This document shows, piece after piece, positions 37,236 to 50,954 of a stretch of DNA of 64,000 bases (position 1 is its first letter; each line of letters opens with the position of its first letter). The notes beneath the pieces were generated by a model. The model ran no database searches. It had not been told where the DNA came from and saw nothing but the letters and a program-made list of their open reading frames with translations. Where the stretch lies: positions 124,001-188,000 of the forward strand of contig JBAWUJ010000080.1 of the NCBI GenBank assembly GCA_037176705.1, written 5' to 3'. The stretch is from Molossus alvarezi. Taxonomy: Eukaryota > Chordata > Mammalia > Chiroptera > Molossidae. A program made the position numbers and the translations under genes.

Positions 37236-39194
37236 ATTGGAGTGTTAAACAGTGTTGTAAGTAAATGCAGGTGTCTGCCTTCTTTCCTATGTGACCAGGA
37301 AAGTCAACCTGTACTAGTTGATGAGGCAGCCTTTCAACATACTACCTTTTAGCCCTGCATATGTGTTGTTTGCCTGGAAGTGTCTATGAGTCATCTTGAT
37401 ATCCAACAAAGGCTGGGCTGCAGAAATCAAACACATTGGTTAGGGCAATGTTCAGGTCATGCAAATCTACACCCTATTCAGTTCTACACACATTCTTTAA
37501 AGTTGTTACCGAATGAATCAGTGTCATTCTTGGATCCATCATACATTTCACGGTTTGTACCGATTTCCTCAAAAAACATAAGGAGTAGATACCTGTTTTC
37601 TCCTGAGAATTCAAAGTAAACGCTTTCCATCATTGTGAAATGCTGGAATTGTACCTTGTTCATGAATGGAATCTCCTGAACCTATCTTTCTAATTCCCTG
37701 TGACGAATTCAGCCTATTTCTTGATAACTGACAAGTACTCAATCCCTTTATTCCAGCCATTAGAACCAAAAGGTGATCAATTTAAAGAGGGAGTGTCAGT
37801 CTTTGAACAATGGACATGGATTCACTTGTTTCAAGACTATTTCCCCGAAGCACCTATGGGAATACCCTGGCATAGTCAAAAGTGTTCATGACTGGTGTTC
37901 TTTCTGTGCAGAACAATATAATAACGTTCAGTTCAAGAGCAGAATGGATACCTTAATACGGTTGCAGTGTCCAATTGAGTGTTTAGTGGCTCTCTGTTCA
38001 AAGAACTGTGTTCCAATAGACAACCTTCTTCAAATAATGTCCAAATATTGAGAAAAAGATTCTAGGGCTATACCCGCTTCACACGAAATGGAACCACCAC
38101 TGATGTACAGTTGTTCAGATTACGTGTTCTTAGTACAGTTGTGGAAAGTATTGATGTAAGGAAATGTGGCAACCTGACTTTTGATAGGTCCTTAGACATA
38201 CTTTTCACTCTACTTTGTTTGTAGGAGAGTGTATACAACCATACCTATTCCAAATGAACTGTGTTAGAACTCTTCACTTCAGTGGCACAAAAGTCACTTC
38301 CATGAAGCCTAGAGCGTGAGGACCCTCAAAGCATATATTGTTTTGGTTAAGTGTTTAAGAAATGTCCTTTTGTAAAGGGGTAATCACACTTAAACTTCGC
38401 AGTGTAAGTTTTTTTCTCTTGTTCCAGACAAAGAGACACAAGACTTGCTGGTGCAGTCTTGGATATCCTGAATTATGGGCAAAACTCTGTGAGAGCCAGG
38501 GGCCACATTCACTCAGTGGCATGTTTTTCCCTGGGAAGTTAAGTACCTTTGCAGGGAAACTGTGAACAAACATGTTCTAGTCAAACAACTGTGGGAATGA
38601 ATGAATATTTCCATTTGGGTTAAGTTAATACACAGATCTTGAGTAACATGAACACTTTAATGTTCATTCTCCTCGTTTTATAGGGAGATCCAGTCATATC
38701 ATGGAAAGAACAACTAGGACAGAGCCCACTTATGTGTAGATCAAAAGTTACCCCTTTTTGTGTTCTGTGTTGTTCATGGTTTCAAAGATTGGATCGTATT
38801 GAAGCCCATTTTTGAAGGCGATACTTGGAAAAAGTTTGGTTTCTGCTGTAGCAGTTGGTTTTACATGATTCTTACTCAGAACAGTGAACCAACGTATGGC
38901 CAAGACTGAATCAATGGAAAGACTGATAACTACTGGTGTCACACATGTGCATTCTTGACGCAGTGAAAGTGAACACATCTAAAGTGATGTAGTTGAAACA
39001 TTGGTTGTCTCCATGCAAGGAGTAAATCCATGAATTGGAAGACACTGACAACACCAAGGGTTTTTCACATTGAACATCTCTGTGAAGGAGAACAAGAGGA
39101 GTGTTCTAGAGAAAATGCTCTTGTGCAGTGGACCTGGGTATCCATTTCAATGACTTACACACTAACTATGCCCGGTGTGCAGGGCATACTTTAC
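37236..39194 (+). repeat. Copy 20 (1959 bp)
   Basis: One a lost in atttaaagaggg near 37786, as in copy 33, which joins reading frames locally. Private: taatacacag and tttaatgttc (a CpG lost). First of a run of copies with atgctctt at the end. CENP-B-like box at 38072-38088 (minus). Confidence 0.97.
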
Positions 39195-41154
39195 ATTGGA
39201 GTGTTAAACAGTGTTGTAAGTAAATACAGGTGTCTGCCTTCTTTCCTATGTGACCAGGAAAGTCAACCTGTACTAGTTGATGAGGCAGCCTTTCAACATA
39301 CTACCTTTTAGCCCTGCCTATGTGTTGTTTGCCTGGAAGTGTCTATGAGTCGTCTTGATATCCAACAAAGGCTGGGCTGCAGAAATCAAACACATTGGTT
39401 AGGGCAATGTTCAGGTCATGCAAATCTACACCCTATTCAGTTCTACACACATTCTTTAAAGTTGTTACCGAATGAATCAGTGTCATTCTTGGATCCATCA
39501 TACATTTCACGGTTTGTACCGATTTCCTCAAAAAACATAAGGAGTAGATACCTGTTTTCTCCTGAGAATTCAAAGTAAACGCTTTCCATCATTGTGAAAT
39601 GCTGGAATTGTACCTTGTTCATGAATGGAATCTCCTGAACCTATCTTTCTAATTCCCTGTGACGAATTCAGCCTATTTCTTGATAACTGACAAGTACTCA
39701 ATCCCTTTATTCCAGCCATTAGAACCAAAAGGTGATCAATTTAAAAGAGGGAGTGTCAGTCATTGAACAATGGACATGGATTCACTTGTTTCAAGACTAT
39801 TTCCCCGAAGCACCTATGGGAATACCCTGGCATAGTCAAAAGTGTTCATGACTGGTGTTCTTTCTGTGCAGAACAATATAATAACGTTCAGTTCAAGAGC
39901 AGAATGGATACCTTAATACGGTTGCAGTGTCCAATTGAGTGTTTAGTGGCTCTCTGTTCAAAGAACTGTGTTCCAATAGACAACCTTCTTCAAATAATGT
40001 CCAAATATTGAGAAAAAGATTCTAGGGCTATACCCGCTTCACACGAAATGGAACCACCACTGATGTATTGTTGTTCAGATTACGTGTTCTTAGTACAGTT
40101 GTGGAAAGTATTGATGTAAGGAAATGTGGCAACCTGACTTTTGATAGGTCCTTAGACATACTTTTCACTCTACTTTGTTTGTAGGAGAGTGTATACAACC
40201 ATACCTATTCCAAATGAACTGTGTTAGAACTCTTCACTTCAGTGGCACAAAAGTCACTTCCATGAAGCCTAGAGCGTGAGGACCCTCAAAGCATATATTG
40301 TTTTGGTTAAGTGTTTAAGAAATGTCCTTTTGTAAAGGGGTAATCACACTTAAACTTCGCAGTGTAAGTTTTTTTCTCTTGTTCCAGACAAAGAGACACA
40401 AGACTTGCTGGTGCAGTCTTGGATATCCTGAATTATGGGCAAAACTCTGTGAGAGCCAGGGGCCACATTCACTCAGTGGCATGTTTTTCCCTGGGAAGTT
40501 AAGTACCTTTGCAGGGAAACTGTGAACAAACATGTTCTAGTCAAACAACTGTGGGAATGAATGAATATTTCCATTTGGGTTAAGTTAATGCACAGATCTT
40601 GAGTAACATGAACACTTTAACGTTCATTCTCCTCGTTTTATAGGGAGATCCAGTCATATCATGGAAAGAACAACTAGGACAGAGCCCACTTATGTGTAGA
40701 TCAAAAGTTACCCCTTTTTGTGTTCTGTGTTGTTCATGGTTTCAAAGATTGGATCGTATTGAAGCCGATTTTTGAAGTCGATACTTGGAAAAAGTTTGGT
40801 TTCTGCTGTAGCAGTTGGTTTTACATGATTCTTACTCAGAACAGTGAACCAACGTATGGCCAAGACTGAATCAATGGAAAGACTGATAACTACTGGTGTC
40901 ACACATGTGCATTCTTGACGCAATGAAAGTGAACACATCTAAAGTGATGTAGTTGAAACATTGGTTGTCTCCATGCAAGGAGTAAATCCATGAATTGGAA
41001 GACACTGACAACACCAAGGGTTTTTCACATTCAACATCTCTGTGAAGGAGAACAAGAGGAGTGTTCTAGAGAAAATGCTCTTGTGCAGTGGACCTGGGTA
41101 TCCATTTCAATGACTTACACACTAACTATGCCCGGTGTGCAGGGCATACTTTAC
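39195..41154 (+). repeat. Copy 21
   Basis: Markers: aaatacagg, gccctgccta, gagtcgtc, cagtcattgaac, gtattgttg, gaagccgattt, gaagtcgata, gacgcaatg and cattcaac. It resembles copy 24 (cagtcattgaac, gtattgttg), three units away. CENP-B-like box at 40032-40048 (minus). Confidence 0.97.
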
Positions 41155-43114
41155 ATTGGAGTGTTAAACAGTGTTGTAAGTAAATGCAGGTGTCTGCCTT
41201 CTTTCCTATGTGACCAGGAAAGTCAACCTGTACTAGTTGATGAGGCAGCCTTTCAACATACTACCTTTTAGCCCTGCATATGTGTTGTTTGCCTGGAAGT
41301 GTCTATGAGTCATCTTGATATCCAACAAAGGCTGGGCTGCAGAAATCAAACACATTGGTTAGGGCAATGTTCAGGTCATGCAAATCTACACCCTATTCAG
41401 TTCTACACACATTCTTTAAAGTTGTTACCGAATGAATCAGTGTCATTCTTGGATCCATCATACATTTCACGGTTTGTACCGATTTCCTCAAAAAACATAA
41501 GGAGTAGATACCTGTTTTCTCCTGAGAATTCAAAGTAAACGCTTTCCATCATTGTGAAATGCTGGAATTGTACCTTGTTCATGAATGGAATCTCCTGAAC
41601 CTATCTTTCTAATTCCCTGTGACGAATTCAGCCTATTTCTTGATAACTGACAAGTACTCAATCCCTTTATTCCAGCCATTAGAACCAAAAGGTGATCAAT
41701 TTAAAAGAGGGAGTGTCAGTCTTTGAACAATGGACATGGATTCACTTGTTTCAAGACTATTTCCCCGAAGCACCTATGGGAATACCCTGGCATAGTCAAA
41801 AGTGTTCATGACTGGTGTTCTTTCTGTGCAGAACAATATAATAACGTTCAGTTCAAGAGCAGAATGGATACCTTAATACGGTTGCAGTGTCCAATTGAGT
41901 GTTTAGTGGCTCTCTGTTCAAAGAACTGTGTTCCAATAGACAACCTTCTTCAAATAATGTCCAAATATTGAGAAAAAGATTCTAGGGCTATACCCGCTTC
42001 ACACGAAATGGAACCACCACTGATGTACTGTTGTTCAGATTACGTGTTCTTAGTACAGTTGTGGAAAGTATTGATGTAAGGAAATGTGGCAACCTGACTT
42101 TTGATAGGTCCTTAGACATACTTTTCACTCTACTTTGTTTGTAGGAGAGTGTATACAACCATACCTATTCCAAATGAACTGTGTTAGAACTCTTCACTTC
42201 AGTGGCACAAAAGTCACTTCCATGAAGCCTAGAGCGTGAGGACCCTCAAAGCATATATTGTTTTGGTTAAGTGTTTAAGAAATGTCCTTTTGTAAAGGTG
42301 TAATCACACTTAAACTTCGCAGTGTAAGTTTTTTTCTCTTGTTCCAGACAAAGAGACACAAGACTTGCTGGTGCAGTCTTGGATATCCTGAATTATGGGC
42401 AAAACTCTGTGAGAGCCAGGGGCCACATTCACTCAGTGGCATGTTTTTCCCTGGGAAGTTAAGTACCTTTGCAGGGAAACTGTGAACAAACATGTTCTAG
42501 TCAAACAACTGTGGGAATGAATGAATATTTCCATTTGGGTTAAGTTAATGCACAGATCTTGAGTAACATGAACACTTTAACGTTCATTCTCCTCGTTTTA
42601 TAGGGAGATCCAGTCATATCATGGAAAGAACAACTAGGACAGAGCCCACTTATGTGTAGATCAAAAGTTACCCCTTTTTGTGTTCTGTGTTGTTCATGGT
42701 TTCAAAGATTGGATCGTATTGAAGCCCATTTTTGAAGGCGATACTTGGAAAAAGTTTGGTTTCTGCTGTAGCAGTTGGTTTTACATGATTCTTACTCAGA
42801 ACAGTGAACCAACGTATGGCCAAGACTGAATCAATGGAAAGACTGATAACTACTGGTGTCACACATGTGCATTCTTGACGCAATGAAAGTGAACACATCT
42901 AAAGTGATGTAGTTGAAACATTGGTTGTCTCCATGCAAGGAGTAAATCCATGAATTGGAAGACACTGACAACACCAAGGGTTTTTCACATTCAACATCTC
43001 TGTGAAGGAGAACAAGAGGAGTGTTCTAGAGAAAATGCTCTTGTGCAGTGGACCTGGGTATCCATTTCAATGACTTACACACTAACTATGCCCGGTGTGC
43101 AGGGCATACTTTAC
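41155..43114 (+). repeat. Copy 22
   Basis: Markers: gtactgttg, aaaggtgtaa, gacgcaatg (shared with 21) and cattcaac (shared with 21 and 25). CENP-B-like box at 41992-42008 (minus). Confidence 0.97.
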
Positions 43115-45074
43115 ATTGGAGTGTTAAACAGTGTTGTAAGTAAATGCAGGTGTCTGCCTTCTTTCCTATGTGACCAGGAAAGTCAACCTGTACTAGTTGA
43201 TGAGGCAGCCTTTCAACATACTACCTTTTAGCCCTGCATATGTGTTGTTTGCCTGGAAGTGTCTATGAGTCATCTTGATATCCAACAAAGGCTGGGCTGC
43301 AGAAATCAAACACATTGGTTAGGGCAATGTTCAGGTCATGCAAATCTACACCCTATTCAGTTCTACACACATTCTTTAAAGTTGTTACCGAATGAATCAG
43401 TGTCATTCTTGGATCCATCATACATTTCACGGTTTGTACCGATTTCCTCAAAAAACATAAGGAGTAGATACCTGTTTTCTCCTGAGAATTCAAAGTAAAC
43501 GCTTTCCATCATTGTGAAATGCTGGAATTGTACCTTGTTCATGAATGGAATCTCCTGAACCTATCTTTCTAATTCCCTGTGACGAATTCAGCCTATTTCT
43601 TGATAACTGACAAGTACTCAATCCCTTTATTCCAGCCATTAGAACCAAAAGGTGATCAATTTAAAAGAGGGAGTGTCAGTCATTGAACAATGGACATGGA
43701 TTCACTTGTTTCAAGACTATTTCCCTGAAGCACCTATGGGAATACCCTGGCATAGTCAAAAGTGTTCATGACTGGTGTTCTTTCTGTGCAGAACAATATA
43801 ATAACGTTCAGTTCAAGAGCAGAATGGATACCTTAATACGGTTGCAGTGTCCAATTGAGTGTTTAGTGGCTCTCTGTTCAAAGAACTGTGTTCCAATAGA
43901 CAACCTTCTTCAAATAATGTCCAAATATTGAGAAAAAGATTCTAGGGCTATACCCGCTTCACACGAAATGGAACCACCACTGATGTACTGTTGTTCAGAT
44001 TACGTGTTCTTAGTACAGTTGTGGAAAGTATTGATGTAAGGAAATGTGGCAACCTGACTTTTGATAGGTCCTTAGACATACTTTTCACTCTACTTTGTTT
44101 GTAGGAGAGTGTATACAACCATACCTATTCCAAATGAACTGTGTTAGAACTCTTCACTTCAGTGGCACAAAAGTCACTTCCATGAAGCCTAGAGCGTGAG
44201 GACCCTCAAAGCATATATTGCTTTGGTTAAGTGTTTAAGAAATGTCCTTTTGTAAAGGGGTAATCACACTTAAACTTCGCAGTGTAAGTTTTTTTCTCTT
44301 GTTCCAGACAAAGAGACACAAGACTTGCTGGTGCAGTCTTGGATATCCTGAATTATGGGCAAAACTCTGTGAGAGCCAGGGGCCACATTCACTCAGTGGC
44401 ATGTTTTTCCCTGGGAAGTTAAGTACCTTTGCAGGGAAACTGTGAACAAACATGTTCTAGTCAAACAACTGTGGGAATGAATGAATATTTCCATTTGGGT
44501 TAAGTTAATGCACAGATCTTGAGTAACATGAACACTTTAACGTTCATTCTCCTCGTTTTATAGGGAGATCCAGTCATATCATGGAAAGAACAACTAGGAC
44601 AGAGCCCACTTATGTGTAGATCAAAAGTTACCCCTTTTTGTGTTCTGTGTTGTTCATGGTTTCAAAGATTGGATCGTATTGAAGCCCATTTTTGAAGGCG
44701 ATACTTGGAAAAAGTTTGGTTTCTGCTGTAGCAGTTGGTTTTACATGATTCTTACTCAGAACAGTGAACCAACGTATGGCCAAGACTGAATCAATGGGAA
44801 GACTGATAACTACTGGTGTCACACATGTGCATTCTTGACGCAGTGAAAGTGAACACATCTAAAGTGATGTAGTTGAAACATTGGTTGTCTCCATGCAAGG
44901 AGTAAATCCATGAATTGGAAGACACTGACAACACCAAGGGTTTTTCACATTGAACATCTCTGTGAAGGAGAACAAGAGGAGTGTTCTAGAGAAAATGCTC
45001 TTGTGCAGTGGACCTGGGTATCCATTTCAATGACTTACACACTAACTATGCCCGGTGTGCAGGGCATACTCTAC
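43115..45074 (+). repeat. Copy 23
   Basis: Markers: cagtcattgaac together with ttccctgaag (a pair shared only with copy 29), attgctttgg, tgggaagac and atactctaca at its end. CENP-B-like box at 43952-43968 (minus). Confidence 0.97.
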
Positions 45075-47034
45075 ATTGGAGTGTTAAACAGTGTTGTAAG
45101 TAAATGCAGGTGTCTGCCTTCTTTCCTATGTGACCAGGAAAGTCAACCTGTACTAGTTGATGAGGCAGCCTTTCAACATACTACCTTTTAGCCCTGCATA
45201 TGTGTTGTTTGCCTGGAAGTGTCTATGAGTCATCTTGATATCCAACAAAGGCTGGGCTGCAGAAATCAAACACATTGGTTAGGGCAATGTTCAGGTCATG
45301 CAAATCTACACCCTATTCAGTTCTACACACATTCTTTAAAGTTGTTACCGAATGAATCAGTGTCATTCTTGGATCCATCATACATTTCACGGTTTGTACC
45401 GATTTCCTCAAAAAACATAAGGAGTAGATACCTGTTTTCTCCTGAGAATTCAAAGTAAACGCTTTCCATCATTGTGAAATGCTGGAATTGTACCTTGTTC
45501 ATGAATGGAATCTCCTGAACCTATCTTTCTAATTCCCTGTGACGAATTCAGCCTATTTCTTGATAACTGACAAGTACTCAATCCCTTTATTCCAGCCATT
45601 AGAACCAAAAGGTGATCAATTTAAAAGAGGGAGTGTCAGTCATTGAACAATGGACATGGATTCACTTGTTTCAAGACTATTTCCCCGAAGCACCTATGGG
45701 AATACCCTGGCATAGTCAAAAGTGTTCATGACTGGTGTTCTTTCTGTGCAGAACAATATAATAACGTTCAGTTCAAGAGCAGAATGGATACCTTAATACG
45801 GTTGCAGTGTCCAATTGAGTGTTTAGTGGCTCTCTGTTCAAAGAACTGTGTTCCAATAGACAACCTTCTTCAAATAATGTCCAAATATTGAGAAAAAGAT
45901 TCTAGGGCTATACCCGCTTCACACGAAATGGAACCACCACTGATGTATTGTTGTTCAGATTACGTGTTCTTAGTACAGTTGTGGAAAGTATTGATGTAAG
46001 GAAATGTGGCAACCTGACTTTTGATAGGTCCTTAGACATACTTTTCACTCTACTTTATTTGTAGGAGAGTGTATACAACCATACCTATTCCAAATGAACT
46101 GTGTTAGAACTCTTCACTTCAGTGGCACAAAAGTCACTTCCATGAAGCCTAGAGCGTGAGGACCCTCAAAGCATATATTGTTTTGGTTAAGTGTTTAAGA
46201 AATGTCCTTTTGTAAAGGGGTAATCACACTTAAACTTCGCAGTGTAAGTTTTTTTCTCTTGTTCCAGACAAAGAGACACAAGACTTGCTGGTGCAGTCTT
46301 GGATATCCTGAATTATGGGCAAAACTCTGTGAGAGCCAGGGGCCACATTCACTCAGTGGCATGTTTTTCCCTGGGAAGTTAAGTACCTTTGCAGGGAAAC
46401 TGTGAACAAACATGTTCTAGTCAAACAACTGTGGGAATGAATGAATATTTCCATTTGGGTTAAGTTAATGCACAGATCTTGAGTAACATGAACACTTTAA
46501 CGTTCATTCTCCTCGTTTTATAGGGAGATCCAGTCATATCATGGAAAGAACAACTAGGACAGAGCCCACTTATGTGTAGATCAAAAGTTACCCCTTTTTG
46601 TGTTCTGTGTTGTTCATGGTTTCAAAGATTGGATCGTATTGAAGCCCATTTTTGAAGGCGATACTTGGAAAAAGTTTGGTTTCTGCTGTAGCAGTTGGTT
46701 TTACATGATTCTTACTCAGAACAGTGAACCAACGTATGGCCAAGACTGAATCAATGGGAAGACTGATAACTACTGGTGTCACACATGTGCATTCTTGACG
46801 CAGTGAAAGTGAACACATCTAAAGTGATGTAGTTGAAACATTGGTTGTCTCCATGCAAGGAGTAAATCCATGAATTGGAAGACACTGACAACACCAAGGG
46901 TTTTTCACATTGAACATCTCTGTGAAGGAGAACAAGAGGAGTGTTCTAGAGAAAATGCTCTTGTGCAGTGGACCTGGGTATCCATTTCAATGACTTACAC
47001 ACTAACTATGCCCGGTGTGCAGGGCATACTCTAC
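45075..47034 (+). repeat. Copy 24
   Basis: Markers: cagtcattgaac, gtattgttg, ctactttattt, tgggaagac and atactctaca at its end, the last two shared with copy 23. CENP-B-like box at 45912-45928 (minus). Confidence 0.97.
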
Positions 47035-48994
47035 ATTGGAGTGTTAAACAGTGTTGTAAGTAAATGCAGGTGTCTGCCTTCTTTCCTATGTGACCAGGAA
47101 AGTCAACCTGTACTAGTTGATGAGGCAGCCTTTCAACATACTACCTTTTAGCCCTGCATATGTGTTGTTTGCCTGGAAGTGTCTATGAGTCATCTTGATA
47201 TCCAACAAAGGCTGGGCTGCAGAAATCAAACACATTGGTTAGGGCAATGTTCAGGTCATGCAAATCTACACCCTATTCAGTTCTACACACATTCTTTAAA
47301 GTTGTTACCGAATGAATCAGTGTCATTCTTGGATCCATCATACATTTCACGGTTTGTACCGATTTCCTCAAAAAACATAAGGAGTAGATACCTGTTTTCT
47401 CCTGAGAATTCAAAGTAAACGCTTTCCATCATTGTGAAATGCTGGAATTGTACCTTGTTCATGAATGGAATCTCCTGAACCTATCTTTCTAATTCCCTGT
47501 GACGAATTCAGCCTATTTCTTGATAACTGACAAGTACTCAATCCCTTTATTCCAGCCATTAGAACCAAAAGGTGATCAATTTAAAAGAGGGAGTGTCAGT
47601 CTTTGAACAATGGACATGGATTCACTTGTTTCAAGACTATTTCCCCGAAGCACCTATGGGAATACCCTGGCATAGTCAAAAGTGTTCATGACTGGTGTTC
47701 TTTCTGTGCAGAACAATATAATAACGTTCAGTTCAAGAGCAGAATGGATACCTTAATACGGTTGCAGTGTCCAATTGAGTGTTTAGTGGCTCTCTGTTCA
47801 AAGAACTGTGTTCCAATAGACAACCTTCTTCAAATAATGTCCAAATATTGAGAAAAAGATTCTAGGGCTATACCCGCTTCACACGAAATGGAACCACCAC
47901 TGATGTACTGTTGTTCAGATTACGTGTTCTTAGTACAGTTGTGGAAAGTATTGATGTAAGGAAATGTGGCAACCTGACTTTTGATAGGTCCTTAGACATA
48001 CTTTTCACTCTACTTTGTTTGTAGGAGAGTGTATACAACCATACCTATTCCAAATGAACTGTGTTAGAACTCTTCACTTCAGTGGCACAAAAGTCACTTC
48101 CATGAAGCCTAGAGCGTGAGGACCCTCAAAGCATATATTGTTTTGGTTAAGTGTTTAAGAAATGTCCTTTTGTAAAGGTGTAATCACACTTAAACTTCGC
48201 AGTGTAAGTTTTTTTCTCTTGTTCCAGACAAAGAGACACAAGACTTGCTGGTGCAGTCTTGGATATCCTGAATTATGGGCAAAACTCTGTGAGAGCCAGG
48301 GGCCACATTCACTCAGTGGCATGTTTTTCCCTGGGAAGTTAAGTACCTTTGCAGGGAAACTGTGAACAAACATGTTCTAGTCAAACAACTGTGGGAATGA
48401 ATGAATATTTCCATTTGGGTTAAGTTAATGCACAGATCTTGAGTAACATGAACACTTTAACGTTCATTCTCCTCGTTTTATAGGGAGATCCAGTCATATC
48501 ATGGAAAGAACAACTAGGACAGAGCCCACTTATGTGTAGATCAAAAGTTACCCCTTTTTGTGTTCTGTGTTGTTCATGGTTTCAAAGATTGGATCGTATT
48601 GAAGCCCATTTTTGAAGGCGATACTTGGAAAAAGTTTGGTTTCTGCTGTAGCAGTTGGTTTTACATGATTCTTACTCAGAACAGTGAACCAACGTATGGC
48701 CAAGACTGAATCAATGGAAAGACTGATAACTACTGGTGTCACACATGTGCATTCTTGACGCAGTGAAAGTGAACACATCTAAAGTGATGTAGTTGAAACA
48801 TTGGTTGTCTCCATGCAAGGAGTCAATCCATGAATTGGAAGACACTGACAACACCAAGGGTTTTTCACATTCAACATCTCTGTGAAGGAGAACAAGAGGA
48901 GTGTTCTAGAGAAAATGCTCTTGTGCAGTGGACCTGGGTATCCATTTCAATGACTTACACACTAACTATGCCCGGTGTGCAGGGCATACTTTAC
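47035..48994 (+). repeat. Copy 25
   Basis: Markers: gtactgttg, aaaggtgtaa, gagtcaatcc and cattcaac; similar to copy 22, three units away. CENP-B-like box at 47872-47888 (minus). Confidence 0.97.
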
Positions 48995-50954
48995 ATTGGA
49001 GTGTTAAACAGTGTTGTAAGTAAATGCAGGTGTCTGCCTTCTTTCCTATGTGACCAGGAAAGTCAACCTGTACTAGTTGATGAGGCAGCCTTTCAACATA
49101 CTACCTTTTAGCCCTGCATATGTGTTGTTTGCCTGGAAGTGTCTATGAGTCATCTTGATATCCAACAAAGGCTGGGCTGCAGAAATCAAACACATTGGTT
49201 AGGGCAATGTTCAGGTCATGCAAATCTACACCCTATTCAGTTCTACACACATTCTTTAAAGTTGTTACCGAATGAATCAGTGTCATTCTTGGATCCATCA
49301 TACATTTCACGGTTTGTACCGATTTCCTCAAAAAACATAAGGAGTAGATACCTGTTTTCTCCTGAGAATTCAAAGTAAACGCTTTCCATCATTGTGAAAT
49401 GCTGGAATTGTACCTTGTTCATGAATGGAATCTCCTGAACCTATCTTTCTAATTCCCTGTGACGAATTCAGCCTATTTCTTGATAACTGACAAGTACTCA
49501 ATCCCTTTATTCCAGCCATTAGAACCAAAAGGTGATCAATTTAAAAGAGGGAGTGTCAGTCTTTGAACAATGGACATGGATTCACTTGTTTCAAGACTAT
49601 TTCCCCGAAGCACCTATGGGAATACCCTGGCATAGTCAAAAGTGTTCATGACTGGTGTTCTTTCTGTGCAGAACAATATAATAACGTTCAGTTCAAGAGC
49701 AGAATGGATACCTTAATACGGTTGCAGTGTCCAATTGAGTGTTTAGTGGCTCTCTGTTCAAAGAACTGTGTTCCAATAGACAACCTTCTTCAAATAATGT
49801 CCAAATATTGAGAAAAAGATTCTAGGGCTATACCCGCTTCACACGAAATGGAACCACCACTGATGTACTGTTGTTCAGATTACGTGTTCTTAGTACAGTT
49901 GTGGAAAGTATTGATGTAAGGAAATGTGGCAACCTGACTTTTGATAGGTCCTTAGACATACTTTTCACTCTACTTTGTTTGTAGGAGAGTGTATACAACC
50001 ATACCTATTCCAAATGAACTGTGTTAGAACTCTTCACTTCAGTGGCACAAAAGTCACTTCCATGAAGCCTAGAGCGTGAGGACCCTCAAAGCATATATTG
50101 TTTTGGTTAAGTGTTTAAGAAATGTCCTTTTGTAAAGGTGTAATCACACTTAAACTTCGCAGTGTAAGTTTTTTTCTCTTGTTCCAGACAAAGAGACACA
50201 AGACTTGCTGGTGCAGTCTTGGATATCCTGAACTATGGGCAAAACTCTGTGAGAGCCAGGGGCCACATTCACTCAGTGGCATGTTTTTCCCTGGGAAGTT
50301 AAGTACCTTTGCAGGGAAACTGTGAACAAACATGTTCTAGTCAAACAACTGTGGGAATGAATGAATATTTCCATTTGGGTTAAGTTAATGCACAGATCTT
50401 GAGTAACATGAACACTTTAACGTTCATTCTCCTCGTTTTATAGGGAGATCCAGTCATATCATGGAAAGAACAACTAGGACAGAGCCCACTTATGTGTAGA
50501 TCAAAAGTTACCCCTTTTTGTGTTCTGTGTTGTTCATGGTTTCAAAGATTGGATCGTATTGAAGCCCATTTTTGAAGGCGATACTTGGAAAAAGTTTGGT
50601 TTCTGCTGTAGCAGTTGGTTTTACATGATTCTTACTCAGAACAGTGAACCAACGTATGGCCAAGACTGAATCAATGGGAAGACTGATAACTACTGGTGTC
50701 ACACATGTGCATTCTTGACGCAGTGAAAGTGAACACATCTAAAGTGATGTAGTTGAAACATTGGTTGTCTCCATGCAAGGAGTCAATCCATGAATTGGAA
50801 GACACTGACAACACCAAGGGTTTTTCACATTGAACATCTCTGTGAAGGAGAACAAGAGGAGTGTTCTAGAGAAAATGCTCTTGTGCAGTGGACCTGGGTA
50901 TCCATTTCAATGACTTACACACTAACTATGCCCGGTGTGCAGGGCATACTTTAC
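48995..50954 (+). repeat. Copy 26
   Basis: Markers: aactatggg (shared with copy 27), tgggaagac and gagtcaatcc (shared with 25). CENP-B-like box at 49832-49848 (minus). Confidence 0.97.

Noticed and set aside
37700..37891. 63-codon ORFs unique to copies 20, 28 and 33 (37700, 53379, 63177) as a gained gene
   Set aside because: They arise from 1-base deletions in a run of a and g residues (two different deletions), with no other sign of coding function.
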